From positions 160,603-224,602 of the forward strand of contig JALXXC010000003.1 of assembly GCA_025144245.1 (NCBI GenBank): a stretch of 64,000 bases of DNA, in the 5' to 3' direction. Of this stretch, positions 48,101 through 56,291 are shown one piece after another (the stretch's first letter is position 1; every line of letters begins with the position of its first letter). This stretch comes from Corynebacterium sp. p3-SID1145 (lineage in GTDB: Bacteria; Actinomycetota; Actinomycetes; Mycobacteriales; Mycobacteriaceae). The position numbers and the translations under genes were made by a program. Under the pieces are notes generated by a model, which saw only the letters and a program-made list of their open reading frames with translations, ran no database searches and had not been told where the DNA came from.

Positions 48101-48827
48101 GACCGTGGAAGAACGCCAGCTGCGCCACGATCGCCCGCGCGGTGGCGCGCGCTTCGGGTCCTGCCAGAGTGAGCAGCGGGAACGCCTCGAGCTGGACCAC
48201 GATCGGCATGCGCGGCACGACGCTCACCGCGGCCACAGTTCGGCGCAAGCTCACCGCGCACACCGGATCCAGGTCCTCAGGCGATCCCGGGTCGGCGACC
48301 TCCACCGGGGTGCACAACGACGATCTGCCTGTCCCGACCCTGACCTCGAAAGCCCGCGGGTCAGTGCTGGTGCGCTCCCACACACGCTCCGCGTCAACCG
48401 CGTTGACCAGGTCCGCCGGGTGCGGGTGGAAGTACTCCACGTGCTCACGCTGCTGCGCCCCGTTCTCCCGCGCCCGGGCAGCCAGCGCATCGAGGTGGCG
48501 CAGGTACACCCGGCGCGACTCGTCGATGTCGCCCGCCTTCTCCGGCGGGTTCAAGGTGGTGAGCAAGCCCATGATCATCATGAGCGGGAAGACCATCATC
48601 ATGGGGCTGATGCCCCGCCCGCTGAGCGCGAAGATGGCCACCATGGCGCCGATCGCGGCCACCATCACCACCGGCATGATGACGCGCATGAGCGGCTCTG
48701 GCGGTTTGTGCACCGCCTCCGGAACGCTCTCCGCGTCGAGCTGCCCTGACGGCAGCGGCGGTGCGCCTTCCGCGGCGGCGCCGGCGGTGGACGGCGCCTG
48801 GATTGGGTCGTTGTCGAGCCCGAGCAT
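45171..48827 (-). CDS. eccC: ESX/T7SS ATPase EccC (FtsK/SpoIIIE type)
   Basis: 1218 residues, an EccCa-EccCb fusion. Two helices near 50-68 and 75-92 anchor it. Three ATPase domains follow with Walker A GATGSGKS (427-434), GGPQTGKS (about 757) and GASGSGKS (about 1009), and Walker B-like VLVDFKGG, VIDAGGGD/VVDGWHS and VIDPRRAH/VIDDLEL. EccC recognises WXG100 substrates and drives export. RBS GGGGGG (48837-48842). Its gene carries three exact copies of the 11-mer, in inter-domain or terminal sequence. Confidence 0.95.
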   Translation of the reverse strand: MLGLDNDPIQAPSTAGAAAEGAPPLPSGQLDAESVPEAVHKPPEPLMRVIMPVVMVAAIGAMVAIFALSGRGISPMMMVFPLMMIMGLLTTLNPPEKAGDIDESRRVYLRHLDALAARARENGAQQREHVEYFHPHPADLVNAVDAERVWERTSTDPRAFEVRVGTGRSSLCTPVEVADPGSPEDLDPVCAVSLRRTVAAVSVVPRMPIVVQLEAFPLLTLAGPEARATARAIVAQLAFFHGPETVGLDISATGLEAAKWLPHTRDAAAAEFTVAVVDGGSPQAVAHGEADCVIAVSDDPQAFVHEDALHLLCGGTIEAVTSSGVEKLGTADEFSPGAAEFVYRNLAFYRRPDGGGGSGSVQGGDLLDLLGVDDVEHLAGPAMWPGRDGSRQRLTVPIGVDPQGAPVYLDLKESAHGGMGPHGLCIGATGSGKSELLRTLVAALAATHSPDELNLVLVDFKGGATFLGCEGLPHTSAVITNLEDEAFLVERMFDAISGEMNRRQELLRAAGNFANITDYNDARSSTRPDLDPLPSLLIVVDEFSELLGQHPNFADLFVAVGRLGRSLGVHLLLASQRLEEGKLRGLDSHLSYRIGLRTFSAAESRQVLGVPDAYELPADPGAGYIKAASTQLTRFKASYVSGPLMRPAEAQSPRHAPQVRLFKGWDVIDAPSAAAVPDPSTTLLAEVVAAAKTTAAARGQKAHTVWLPPLPPRVDLPAVCEDAGELKASIGLIDDPYHQRQHPLLVDLGVSGGHVALAGGPQTGKSMAVRTIISSLAATHTTDQLGFYVIDAGGGDSEVLESLPHVAGVAARTDGEKVRRVVDEVLGIVDKRRAFPARTVLVVDGWHSLVANDSKLEDVKDALATIAAEGPAAGVHMVVTTQRWNAIRPNVRDLIGTRLELKLTEPMDSLLDRKLQEKLPAAPGRGITAGGKSMLIAATAKEDIAHIAAQAAGQTPVPRLKVLPERVAVDELAAVVPEARRGRIVLGIGGRDVEPITLDRQHLLAVGASGSGKSKLVNTVVATLARMPREQSRMVVIDPRRAHLRCADHPMVAAYGGSTDAAKAALADTATTLTARLPGPDTTAEQLAARNWWQGPDIYVVIDDLELVGEDNLRPLLPLIPHAHDIGLHIIAARKFGGTGRALLGPFLSSLKDQLPDVVLMSGTKEEGALFGVRPMPLRPGRGVLVRDNEQFGPIHIAESPLIDVPRHPTPATPEETP
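45215..45225 (+). repeat. CGTCGATAAGC iterated 11-mer, copy 10
   Basis: Exact copy near the C-terminal end of eccC, read on the minus strand as Leu-Ile-Asp with CTT. Confidence 0.9.
46334..46344 (-). repeat. CGTCGATAAGC iterated 11-mer, copy 11
   Basis: Exact copy in eccC, read as Val-Asp-Lys at about residue 829. Confidence 0.9.
46625..46635 (+). repeat. CGTCGATAAGC iterated 11-mer, copy 12
   Basis: Exact copy in eccC, opposite orientation to copy 11 and 281 bases from it, read on the minus strand as Leu-Ile-Asp at about residue 732, in the linker before the second ATPase domain. Confidence 0.9.
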
Positions 48828-49120
48828 GAGTAAATTCCCCCCTTTTTTCGCGCACTCCGCCGCCCCGAGTTCTTGTGGTTCAGGTCACGGCCGCGGTGGG
48901 AGCCCCCCGGCTTCCCGATCCGCGCACTCCGCGCACTCCGAGCGGCGGCGGTGTTGCGTCTGCAAGCTTAAGCAACAACGAGCAACCGCGCGCAGCGAAA
49001 ACGGGCTCATCCGCGCCATTGTTTACTGAAGTAGACATCCACGCCCCGCGGCGGCGCGCGGGGCGGTGCACACTGGCATGGCAACGAATTGCGACAACCA
49101 GAGTGAATCCGGGGGGAATC

Positions 49121-50458
49121 ATGGTCGCTGCTTCGACCCATCATGTTGTCCGGGTGACCGTGCGGATCAGCGCGGCGCCCTTCTACCGTTCGGTGGACGT
49201 GAGTCTGCCGACCACATCGACGTTCAGCGAGGTGCTGCCGGAGCTCGCCCGGCTGATCGAGCTGCCGCAGACCGGCCGCCCGTGGGAATTCGCCACCGCC
49301 GCGGGGGCTCCGCTCGACCCGCATATTCCGCTGCACAACATGCGGCTTCGCGACGGCCAAGTCCTCGCACTCCGCCCGCATGAGCAGGTGGAACCGCCGG
49401 TGGTGCGCGATGCCGCGGAATCCCTCGCGGCGACAGCGGCAGCCGCGACGCATTCGGGCATCGACACCGCTGCCACCTTCGCCGGTGCCGCGGCCGCGGG
49501 GCTTCTCGCCGCGTCTCTGTCCACCCCTCTCGCGGGTGCGGCTGTGACAGCGCTCATTCTCCTCGTCGTCGCGGCGGCCGCACGGTCGCGAACGGTGTTC
49601 CCTGCAGCTGCCCTGGCGGCCAGCGGGACCTGCGGCGCCTGGGTCGCCGGAGTCGGGACGGACGGTGGGCCGGCCTGGCCGCCGGCCACCGATCTCGCAG
49701 TCGGTGCGGTCACCACCGCTGTTGTCGCGGCAGCGTTGATCGCCGGCGGAGCTGTGCTCGGGCTCGCGGGGCCGAGATTCACATCGGCGGTCTTAGCCAG
49801 CGCCGTCATGGGCGTGGCTGGCGCATCCGCGGTCTGGCTCCCCGCGCCGGAGGCACCCGCGGCCGCGGTCGTGCTCGCGGGCATCGTCACGGTCATGCTC
49901 ACTCCGTCGGCGGCCACGCGCGCCGCCGGGCTGCGCATTCCGCGGGTGCCCACCGCCGGGCAGGAATTCGGCATCGCCGACGACTACCAAGACGACGTCG
50001 ACGCCCGCGCCGCCGCCGCGCGCGCCATCACCGCCGGAATCAGTTCCGCCGTGGCGGTCTGCGTGGTTCCCGCGCTCGCCGTGCTCGCCCGTACCGGCGG
50101 CGGCTGGGTCTTCGCGCTATGCATGTGCGCGTCGGGGGCGCTCATCGTGCACGCTTCGCGCCACCACGACACCGTCCCACGGTTGAGCCTCGGCGGCACA
50201 GCGGTGATGGCCTTGGCCTGCGGCGCCGCCGCCGTCGCTGCCGCCGCGCGCACCGGCGATGCCCACCCGGTGCTGCTCATCGCCGCTGGTCTCGCTGCTC
50301 TCGCCGCCGCCACTGCCGCCCTGTGGGCATCCCGCGTCCCGGATCTCGAGCCCACCACGCTCGTCTGGCTTGAGCGGGCCGAAGCAGCCGCAATCATCGC
50401 GGTCATTCCACTCGCCGTGAAACTCACCGGCATCTTCGACCTCATCCGGGGGCTGTAG
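49121..50458 (+). CDS. eccD: ESX/T7SS membrane channel protein EccD
   Basis: 445 residues from the ATG at 49121, chosen because GGGGGG lies 4 bases upstream and the ubiquitin-like domain begins right after it (HHVVRVTVRISAAPF, then LPELARLIELP, ALRPHEQ). About eleven helices follow. EccD forms the main membrane part of the type VII channel. It is divergent from eccC across 293 bases that must hold both promoters, and its stop is 3 bases before mycP. Confidence 0.93.
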   Translation: MVAASTHHVVRVTVRISAAPFYRSVDVSLPTTSTFSEVLPELARLIELPQTGRPWEFATAAGAPLDPHIPLHNMRLRDGQVLALRPHEQVEPPVVRDAAESLAATAAAATHSGIDTAATFAGAAAAGLLAASLSTPLAGAAVTALILLVVAAAARSRTVFPAAALAASGTCGAWVAGVGTDGGPAWPPATDLAVGAVTTAVVAAALIAGGAVLGLAGPRFTSAVLASAVMGVAGASAVWLPAPEAPAAAVVLAGIVTVMLTPSAATRAAGLRIPRVPTAGQEFGIADDYQDDVDARAAAARAITAGISSAVAVCVVPALAVLARTGGGWVFALCMCASGALIVHASRHHDTVPRLSLGGTAVMALACGAAAVAAAARTGDAHPVLLIAAGLAALAAATAALWASRVPDLEPTTLVWLERAEAAAIIAVIPLAVKLTGIFDLIRGL

Positions 50459-50461
50459 ACC

Positions 50462-51694
50462 ATGCGGCGGACAATGCGGCGCTTATCGGCGTCTTTCTTG
50501 CCCCTCCTCTTCCTCGCCCTTCCCTGCCCGTCCACTGCCCACGCCCAGGACGTCGCCTGCGCCGTCGGCGCGCCGGTCCCGGATGCCGACCCCGAGGCCC
50601 CGGTGACGGCACAGCAGGAGCTGCACAATTTGGCCACGGGGGCCGGAGTGAAAGTCGCGGTAATCGACACCGGTGTGGCCCGCCACCCGCAGTTGAACCA
50701 GTTGTCCGGCGGCGCCGACTTCGTCACCCCGGACACTCCCGAACCGTTCAAGGATTGCGACGCCCACGGCACCGTCGTCGCCGGAATCATCGCTGGCACG
50801 CAGACCGGCATCGCGCCGGGGGCGGAGGTGCTGTCGATCCGGCAGTCCTCCGCTCACTACCGTCGTCCCTCACCTCCTACCAACGGGAACGGGGAGGAAG
50901 CACCTCCCGGCGCGGGCGACTTGGAGACGCTCACCCGGGCGATCCACAACGCCCTTGACGAAAAAGCCGAAGTCATCAATATCTCGGTAGTGTCCTGCGT
51001 CGAACCGGAGATCGCACCACGCGTGGACACCCGCGGCATCGAGGAAGCCCTCGGCCGGGCGGAGCGCGACGGCGCGGTGGTCGTCGCCGCTGCCGGGAAT
51101 ATGTCGCACCAGTGCCCGGCAGGCTCCACGGTGTACCCGGCCCACTTCCCCACTGTGCTCGCGGTGGGTGCGCGCGCGGACGCCCACACCGTTGCCGACT
51201 ACTCCCTCCCCGTCCCCGACGGCACCGTTCTGGTCACCGCGCCGGGCGAGGTGTCCCGGGCACTCGCGCCGGGAACGCACGGGTGGTCCGCGGGGAAGGC
51301 GGGCGAGCGCGGCGCAGTGGAGCCGTTCGCGGGGACCAGCTTCGCCGCACCAGTGGTCAGCGGCACCGCGGTCTTGCTGCGCCAGCGCTACCCGCACGCG
51401 ACTCCGGCCCAGCTCCGGAGCATGATCGTCTCATCCGCCGAACCGCACGGCGGGGCCGTCGACCCGCTGCGCGCCGTGTCCTTCGTGGAGCGGGAACAGC
51501 ATCCGGATACGGCACCGCTCACGGTCACACCCGCCGAGACCGTTGAGTCGGCGGCACCGGCGAAGGGCAGTTTCACCGTCGTCGCCGTGGTTCTTGCCGC
51601 CGCGCTGGCTGCTGCGGCGGGCGCACTCCGCCGGATTCTCCTGCCGGGCGCGGGAGACGTCAGTACGTCGCGGTCAAAGCGGCTTCGCGGGTGA
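50462..51694 (+). CDS. mycP: Mycosin, ESX subtilisin-like protease MycP
   Basis: 410 residues. Signal peptide to about residue 28 (ALPCPSTAHAQ), then the subtilase domain with the triad Asp69 (VIDTGV), His102 (DAHGTVVAG) and Ser293 (AGTSFAAP) and the oxyanion Asn in AAAGNMS. Cysteines at 33, 99, 179 and 218 can form two disulfides. A C-terminal helix (about 372-392) anchors it. MycP stabilises the ESX complex and cleaves substrates. G-run GGGGG at 50448-50452. Its 3' end overlaps the convergent eccB by 35 bases. Confidence 0.95.
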   Translation: MRRTMRRLSASFLPLLFLALPCPSTAHAQDVACAVGAPVPDADPEAPVTAQQELHNLATGAGVKVAVIDTGVARHPQLNQLSGGADFVTPDTPEPFKDCDAHGTVVAGIIAGTQTGIAPGAEVLSIRQSSAHYRRPSPPTNGNGEEAPPGAGDLETLTRAIHNALDEKAEVINISVVSCVEPEIAPRVDTRGIEEALGRAERDGAVVVAAAGNMSHQCPAGSTVYPAHFPTVLAVGARADAHTVADYSLPVPDGTVLVTAPGEVSRALAPGTHGWSAGKAGERGAVEPFAGTSFAAPVVSGTAVLLRQRYPHATPAQLRSMIVSSAEPHGGAVDPLRAVSFVEREQHPDTAPLTVTPAETVESAAPAKGSFTVVAVVLAAALAAAAGALRRILLPGAGDVSTSRSKRLRG

Positions 51695-52967
51695 GCTCCG
51701 CCCCTTCAGGCAGAAGGCTGATGATCGACCACGGCACCTCATCCACGTGCAGCGCACCGACGACATCGAGGGTGTCCCTCGTGTCCACCAGGTGGCGCTG
51801 ACCGGAAGCGGAAACGACGTGGTAGCCGGAACCTGTGTCCACGCCCACAGCACCGGCGTCAAGTCCCACGAAATGGGTGGCCGGGCCCGCCCCGGACAAC
51901 TCCACGGTTCCCTTTCCCACCTGCCCCGAATCGGCAGGAACGACGGCGACGGTGCCGTCCTCTGTCGCGCACACCGCCTGGCGTGCCGGATCAATCCACT
52001 CCGGCTCGGTCTCCGGCACATTGATGGCCACAGGTTCCTGCGCATCCGGGTACGCGGCAATCTCGGAGGGGGTGGTTGTGGAGGTGGGGGCGCCGGCGTC
52101 GATAAGCAATTGCTTCTGCAGCCCGGAGATGGGCTGGATGCCGCCGTGCTGGGTCACAGCCCACGCTTCACCTGCACCTTCGTCCACCAAGAGGCGCGGA
52201 AGGGGATCCGGCACGCCGACGGGCGGCAGTTCGCGGACAGCAGAAAGCACGGGCGCGCTTAGCGACGCCCGCGCCACATGCGCATCAAGGCCCAGCGCAC
52301 GGCGGATGATCCTGCCCCGAGGTTCGCCGGCGGGCGGGAGCTTCGCGCGGCCGGCACGGGTGAGCAACCACTCGTCACCGTCCTGCCTCACAGCGACCGC
52401 ATCGCCGTCGTCCAGCTCCTTGAGCGGCTCCCCCGCGACAACGGTGACCCGGCCAGTGGCCTGCCCGGTGTCCTCGCACGCTGCCCACGCAGCATCCCCG
52501 GCGTCGCCCGGTGCGAACATTGCCGGAGCTGCGGCGATGCCCAGCGGCACCCCGCGCGGCAAGTCCGCCAGACGCTCCTTACCCACACGCTGCGGCTCCT
52601 CCGCGCTGCCCGCGATGAGGCGCGCCGAGGTCAAATTCGTCACCGGATGAACCACCTCCCCCACACGCACATACATAGCACCATCACTGGCGCGCAGAAT
52701 CGCCGCCGCGCCCGGGTCCGGGTTCGGGCGCAACCACGCGAAGAGCCCAGAGCCCGCCGCGATCAGTGCCACCGCGACCACCCCGAAGATCGCCGAACGG
52801 CGCCGCGCCGCCAACGGATCATGAATCATCCGGATGTCCCCGTAGATCAAGCCGTGCTCCACACGGCGGCGCATGAACCGGTGGCCTGAGACCTGGGAAC
52901 GCGTCGTGGGCAGCAGGCGCCGGGCACCTGTCTTTTCCCCCGCACTGGCTTGAGAGTGCTGAGCCAT
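51660..52967 (-). CDS. eccB: ESX/T7SS core component EccB
   Basis: 435 residues. The cytosolic start holds RSQVSGHRFMRRRVEHGLI (the EccB signature), one helix near 57-77, and a long periplasmic part with repeat-like segments (ASDGAMYVRVGEVVHPV, IQPISGLQKQLLID) and a cysteine pair (WAACED and AVCATEDG). EccB links EccC/EccD to the outside. RBS GGGGGG (52976-52981), immediately followed upstream by a copy of the 11-mer. Confidence 0.94.
   Translation of the reverse strand: MAQHSQASAGEKTGARRLLPTTRSQVSGHRFMRRRVEHGLIYGDIRMIHDPLAARRRSAIFGVVAVALIAAGSGLFAWLRPNPDPGAAAILRASDGAMYVRVGEVVHPVTNLTSARLIAGSAEEPQRVGKERLADLPRGVPLGIAAAPAMFAPGDAGDAAWAACEDTGQATGRVTVVAGEPLKELDDGDAVAVRQDGDEWLLTRAGRAKLPPAGEPRGRIIRRALGLDAHVARASLSAPVLSAVRELPPVGVPDPLPRLLVDEGAGEAWAVTQHGGIQPISGLQKQLLIDAGAPTSTTTPSEIAAYPDAQEPVAINVPETEPEWIDPARQAVCATEDGTVAVVPADSGQVGKGTVELSGAGPATHFVGLDAGAVGVDTGSGYHVVSASGQRHLVDTRDTLDVVGALHVDEVPWSIISLLPEGAELTREAALTATY
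52097..52107 (+). repeat. CGTCGATAAGC iterated 11-mer, copy 13
   Basis: Exact copy in eccB, read on the minus strand as Leu-Ile-Asp with CTT. Confidence 0.9.
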
Positions 52968-52980
52968 GTGGACGACCCCC

Positions 52981-52991
52981 CGTCGATAAGC
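52981..52991 (+). repeat. CGTCGATAAGC iterated 11-mer, copy 14 (intergenic)
   Basis: Exact copy between eccB and the DUF6541 gene; its first base is part of the G6 run in the eccB ribosome-binding region, 14 bases before the eccB ATG. Confidence 0.9.
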
Positions 52992-53071
52992 AATGGCTTT
53001 CCGCTTCCGACGCTAAGCGTGCGCGCGGTGCTGTTCAAACCGGGAATGCGCACTGAAATGCGCAACGGGGG

Positions 53072-55228
53072 TTATTCGTCGACTGCCGCGAGCTCCTCCG
53101 TCAACGGCCGCAGCTCCGGGATCTCGGTGGAACCGCCGTTGGCCACGGCGTCCTTCTGCAGTTCGGCGAGCTCACTGTCGGTGAACTGCTTGTCGACGGC
53201 AAAGATCGTCACCTGTCCGCGCTGGTAAACGGGTGTCACTCCGGGGGTGGACCAGAGAGCCTTGTGCACCTGCCAGTTGCGCGGGCCGTTCCAGAAGGTG
53301 TTGCCGGAGGAGACGATGAAGCGCACGCCGAGGTCCGCGGCGGCTTCATCGACGGGCGTGACCGCATCCGGGTGCCCCTTCTCGCCGGCGCCGAGTTGGC
53401 CGGCGCGCCCCCCGAGGACGATCGAGTCGGTGCCCATGCCGCCGGAGGGCCACAGGTAGTGGCGGGCGACGGTGGGCACACCGTAGAGGCCGTACGCCCA
53501 CGAATACCCGTCGGTGGACTCGCCCATAACAAGTCCCTCCTTGGTCTCGGGGCGGGAAGCGAGCCACTGGTACGCCTTCAGCTGGTCGTCGTCGACCATG
53601 CGGTCGTTCACGCGAGAAGCGTCGAAGGCGAGCCCGGCGCCGTCGACAGCCACCGTCGACACCCACGCGCCGGTTCCCCACCCAGCGAAGACGGCCAGGA
53701 CCGCCGAGGCGGCCGATGTGCCCCACACCCACGGGCGGGTGCCGTAGCGGGCCGCGATAGGCACCAGCGAGAACACCCGGATGATCACAGCCACGCCCAC
53801 GGCTGCGGCGGCGATGACCGTCATGGCCACCACGGTGACAATGCGGTGCGCCGAGTTGTAGTGTGGCGCACCGAGCGCCGTCAACAGCGGCTCCCACATG
53901 CCCTCGAAAGGGCGCAGGGCGTGGGCGGTGCAGGCCACCATGATCCCGTAGAAGACCGGCGCCCACACCTGGCCGCGCCACACCACCACCGCCACGGCAC
54001 CGAAGCCGGCGAGCCACAGCAGGACGGTGGGGTCGAAGTCGGGGAAGAATTCGCCGACGTGGCGGGTGCGCATCATGAACGCCTTCTCCCAGGCCTCCGC
54101 CGCGGTGACGCTCTCCTGGGCGTCCCAGGTGTTCACTTCTTCCGCCTGCGAACTGCCGGCGAGCAGCTGCGGCAGAAATGCCGCGGGCGCGCCGAGCGCC
54201 GGGATGGCAAGCCACAGCAGATCACCGGCACGAGAGCGGTCCGGGTGCCACAGCAAGTAGGTCAGCCAGTACAGCGCCACCGCCAGCACGACGACGAGGA
54301 CAGCGGACGGGTGCACCTGCATCATGCCGAGGAATGCGAAGAGCGTCGGCAAGGCCAGGGCGCGGTAGCGCGGCACCTGCATGAACAAAGCAATGGCGAT
54401 GCCGGATAGCCCGATCGCCACGATGTAGGGACGCATGCCCACGAAGTCCGGGATCCACACCAGCACCGGGGAGGCATACACAGCGATGCCCGCCAGACCG
54501 GCGGCGATCTGCGCGACCATCCCGTGCCCGCGCGCCATCGCCCACGCGAGACCTGCAGCCCCCGCCGTCAGCGCCAGGCTCGGCAGAACTATCGACGCCA
54601 GATTCAGCGCCTCCACCGGCTCCAAGCCCGCGGCACGGCCGAAGAGGGCTGTCGCCGCATGGAAAGCGGAGGGGTAGAACAGGTCGAGATGCGTCTGGGG
54701 GTTCTGCAGCTCGCCCATCCGGGTCGGCGAAGCGATGCCTTCATCCATGATGAAGCGGACGGCGTTGACGTGCCACTGTGTGTCCCAGCCCTGGACGACA
54801 TTCTTCAATTGGCCGGGGACCTGCGACTGGAGCTCCAGCTGTTTGGCGATGAGCATCCACGCGCCGACGGCGACACCGGCGCCGGGCAGCACCCACGACG
54901 GGTCGGCGATGCTGCCCTTCCGCCAGTCCCCCGGCCACAGCGCCCGCCGCCAACTCGCCGCGCCCCTGCGCTTCGCGCGGCGGGCGAAGGCGTAGCGCCA
55001 ACCACCCGCCACACACAGCATGAGTATCAGGAAGACGACGAAGGACGTCCAGCCGAAGCGGATGCCCATAGCCCCGTACATCCAGCTGGCAAGCCCGACG
55101 ATGCCGAAGGTCGCCGGCAGGGAGGCGGCAGCGGCGGCGGGCAGTTTGGCCCCCGCCACCCACGCGAACAAGAGTCCCGGCAAGGTGAACACAGCGATCG
55201 CCAACCACACGGCACCGACTGCGTCCAT
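53072..55228 (-). CDS. DUF6541-like polytopic membrane protein (GT-C-like)
   Basis: 718 residues from the ATG at 55228, 4 bases after GGAGGTGGG. About fourteen helices and a large extracytoplasmic C-terminal domain (from about residue 545) with VVDDDQLKAYQWLA-like and FIVSSGNTFWNGPRNWQ segments. GWDTQWHVNAVRFIMDEG in the first outside loop, with acidic residues, and the overall layout resemble GT-C glycosyltransferases that use polyprenyl-linked sugars. The substrate is unknown. It precedes truA on the complementary side by 48 bases. Confidence 0.7.
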   Translation of the reverse strand: MDAVGAVWLAIAVFTLPGLLFAWVAGAKLPAAAAASLPATFGIVGLASWMYGAMGIRFGWTSFVVFLILMLCVAGGWRYAFARRAKRRGAASWRRALWPGDWRKGSIADPSWVLPGAGVAVGAWMLIAKQLELQSQVPGQLKNVVQGWDTQWHVNAVRFIMDEGIASPTRMGELQNPQTHLDLFYPSAFHAATALFGRAAGLEPVEALNLASIVLPSLALTAGAAGLAWAMARGHGMVAQIAAGLAGIAVYASPVLVWIPDFVGMRPYIVAIGLSGIAIALFMQVPRYRALALPTLFAFLGMMQVHPSAVLVVVLAVALYWLTYLLWHPDRSRAGDLLWLAIPALGAPAAFLPQLLAGSSQAEEVNTWDAQESVTAAEAWEKAFMMRTRHVGEFFPDFDPTVLLWLAGFGAVAVVVWRGQVWAPVFYGIMVACTAHALRPFEGMWEPLLTALGAPHYNSAHRIVTVVAMTVIAAAAVGVAVIIRVFSLVPIAARYGTRPWVWGTSAASAVLAVFAGWGTGAWVSTVAVDGAGLAFDASRVNDRMVDDDQLKAYQWLASRPETKEGLVMGESTDGYSWAYGLYGVPTVARHYLWPSGGMGTDSIVLGGRAGQLGAGEKGHPDAVTPVDEAAADLGVRFIVSSGNTFWNGPRNWQVHKALWSTPGVTPVYQRGQVTIFAVDKQFTDSELAELQKDAVANGGSTEIPELRPLTEELAAVDE

Positions 55229-55276
55229 GCGTCCCACCTCCGTGGAGATCCGTTCGAATTTACCTGCCCAAGAATT

Positions 55277-56206
55277 CTATTCCTTCGTCCCGGATGTCTC
55301 GGAGTGCACCTCCGAAAGATCCCGGCGTTGCGCGGTGTGGGTCGCGCGAGCTGCAAGTTCGCTTTCATCGGGGTAATCGACGGCGACGAGGGCCAACCCG
55401 TTCGCGGGGGCCAGCCGTACGGAACTGGAGCGTTCCTTCTCCCCCAGCAACCCAGCCGCCCAACGAGCCGCCCGCTTGCCGGAGCCCACGTCAAGGCATG
55501 TGGCTACCAATGCGCGGACCATGTGCCAGCAAAAGGCGTCGGCCACGATCACCGCTTCATACAGTTCTGGTTCCTCGGCGGTGGACACGTCGTGCCACTC
55601 GAAGGACACGATCTCCCGGATCGTCGTTGCGAACGGGCGCGCCTTGCAGAACGCGGCGAAGTCGTGCAGCCCGACTACCGCGTTAGCCACCTTCTGCATG
55701 GCGTCTAGGTCGACTCTCCGCGGCCACACCGCTGTGTCGCGGACGCGGGTGGGCAGGGCTCCCCCGGCCGCCGTGGTCACCCGGTAGCGGTACGTGCGCG
55801 TCAGCGCGGAGAACCGCGCGTCGAAGCCGTCGGGCGCGAAGCCCACGTCCGCCACCCGGATGTCGGGTTCGAGCATTTTCGCTAATCTCCGCACCAACCT
55901 CCCCGGATCCCCCTCAATCGACCTCTGGTCCAGCGACGCCGCAGGAACATCCGCGTGCGCGACCTGGCCTGCGGCATGCACCCCGGCGTCGGTGCGCCCC
56001 GCCACGGTCAACTCCACCGGGTGACGCAGAATCAGGCTCAACGTGTCCTCGATGTCGCCCTGCACTGTGCGAAGTTCCTCCCCGCCCGCCGGTTTTTGCC
56101 GTGCCCAGCCGTGGAAGTCGGTGCCGTCGTAGGCGATATCGAACCGCAGGCGAACCATTTCTCCCCCGCTGGAGGGCACGTTGGTGCGGGTTTCTTCAGT
56201 GCTCAT
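55277..56206 (-). CDS. truA: tRNA pseudouridine(38-40) synthase TruA
   Basis: 309 residues from the ATG at 56206 with GGAGAA upstream; an internal ATG at 56158 is an alternative. Catalytic Asp in VAGRTDAGVHAAGQ, with RLRFDIAYDGTDFHGWA at the start of the fold and FCWHMVRALVATC near the end. It follows rplQ across a terminator, as in mycobacteria. Confidence 0.95.
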   Translation of the reverse strand: MSTEETRTNVPSSGGEMVRLRFDIAYDGTDFHGWARQKPAGGEELRTVQGDIEDTLSLILRHPVELTVAGRTDAGVHAAGQVAHADVPAASLDQRSIEGDPGRLVRRLAKMLEPDIRVADVGFAPDGFDARFSALTRTYRYRVTTAAGGALPTRVRDTAVWPRRVDLDAMQKVANAVVGLHDFAAFCKARPFATTIREIVSFEWHDVSTAEEPELYEAVIVADAFCWHMVRALVATCLDVGSGKRAARWAAGLLGEKERSSSVRLAPANGLALVAVDYPDESELAARATHTAQRRDLSEVHSETSGTKE

Positions 56207-56227
56207 GATTCTCCATACGCTAGCAAG

Positions 56228-56262
56228 AACGCCCGCTCCCCAACTTCGGGGAACGGGCGTTT
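56228..56262 (-). terminator. Terminator after rplQ
   Basis: On the minus strand AAACGCCCGTTCCCC-GAAGTT-GGGGAGCGGGCGTT, a near-perfect 15-bp stem followed by CTTGCT. Confidence 0.65.
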
Positions 56263-56291
56263 CAGCGCTTCAGGCTAGCTGGGCGAGATGC

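Noticed and set aside
47061-48749. 562-residue plus-strand frame antisense to eccC
   Set aside because: His/Arg/Val-rich translation typical of the reverse complement of a GC-rich gene; eccC is certain.
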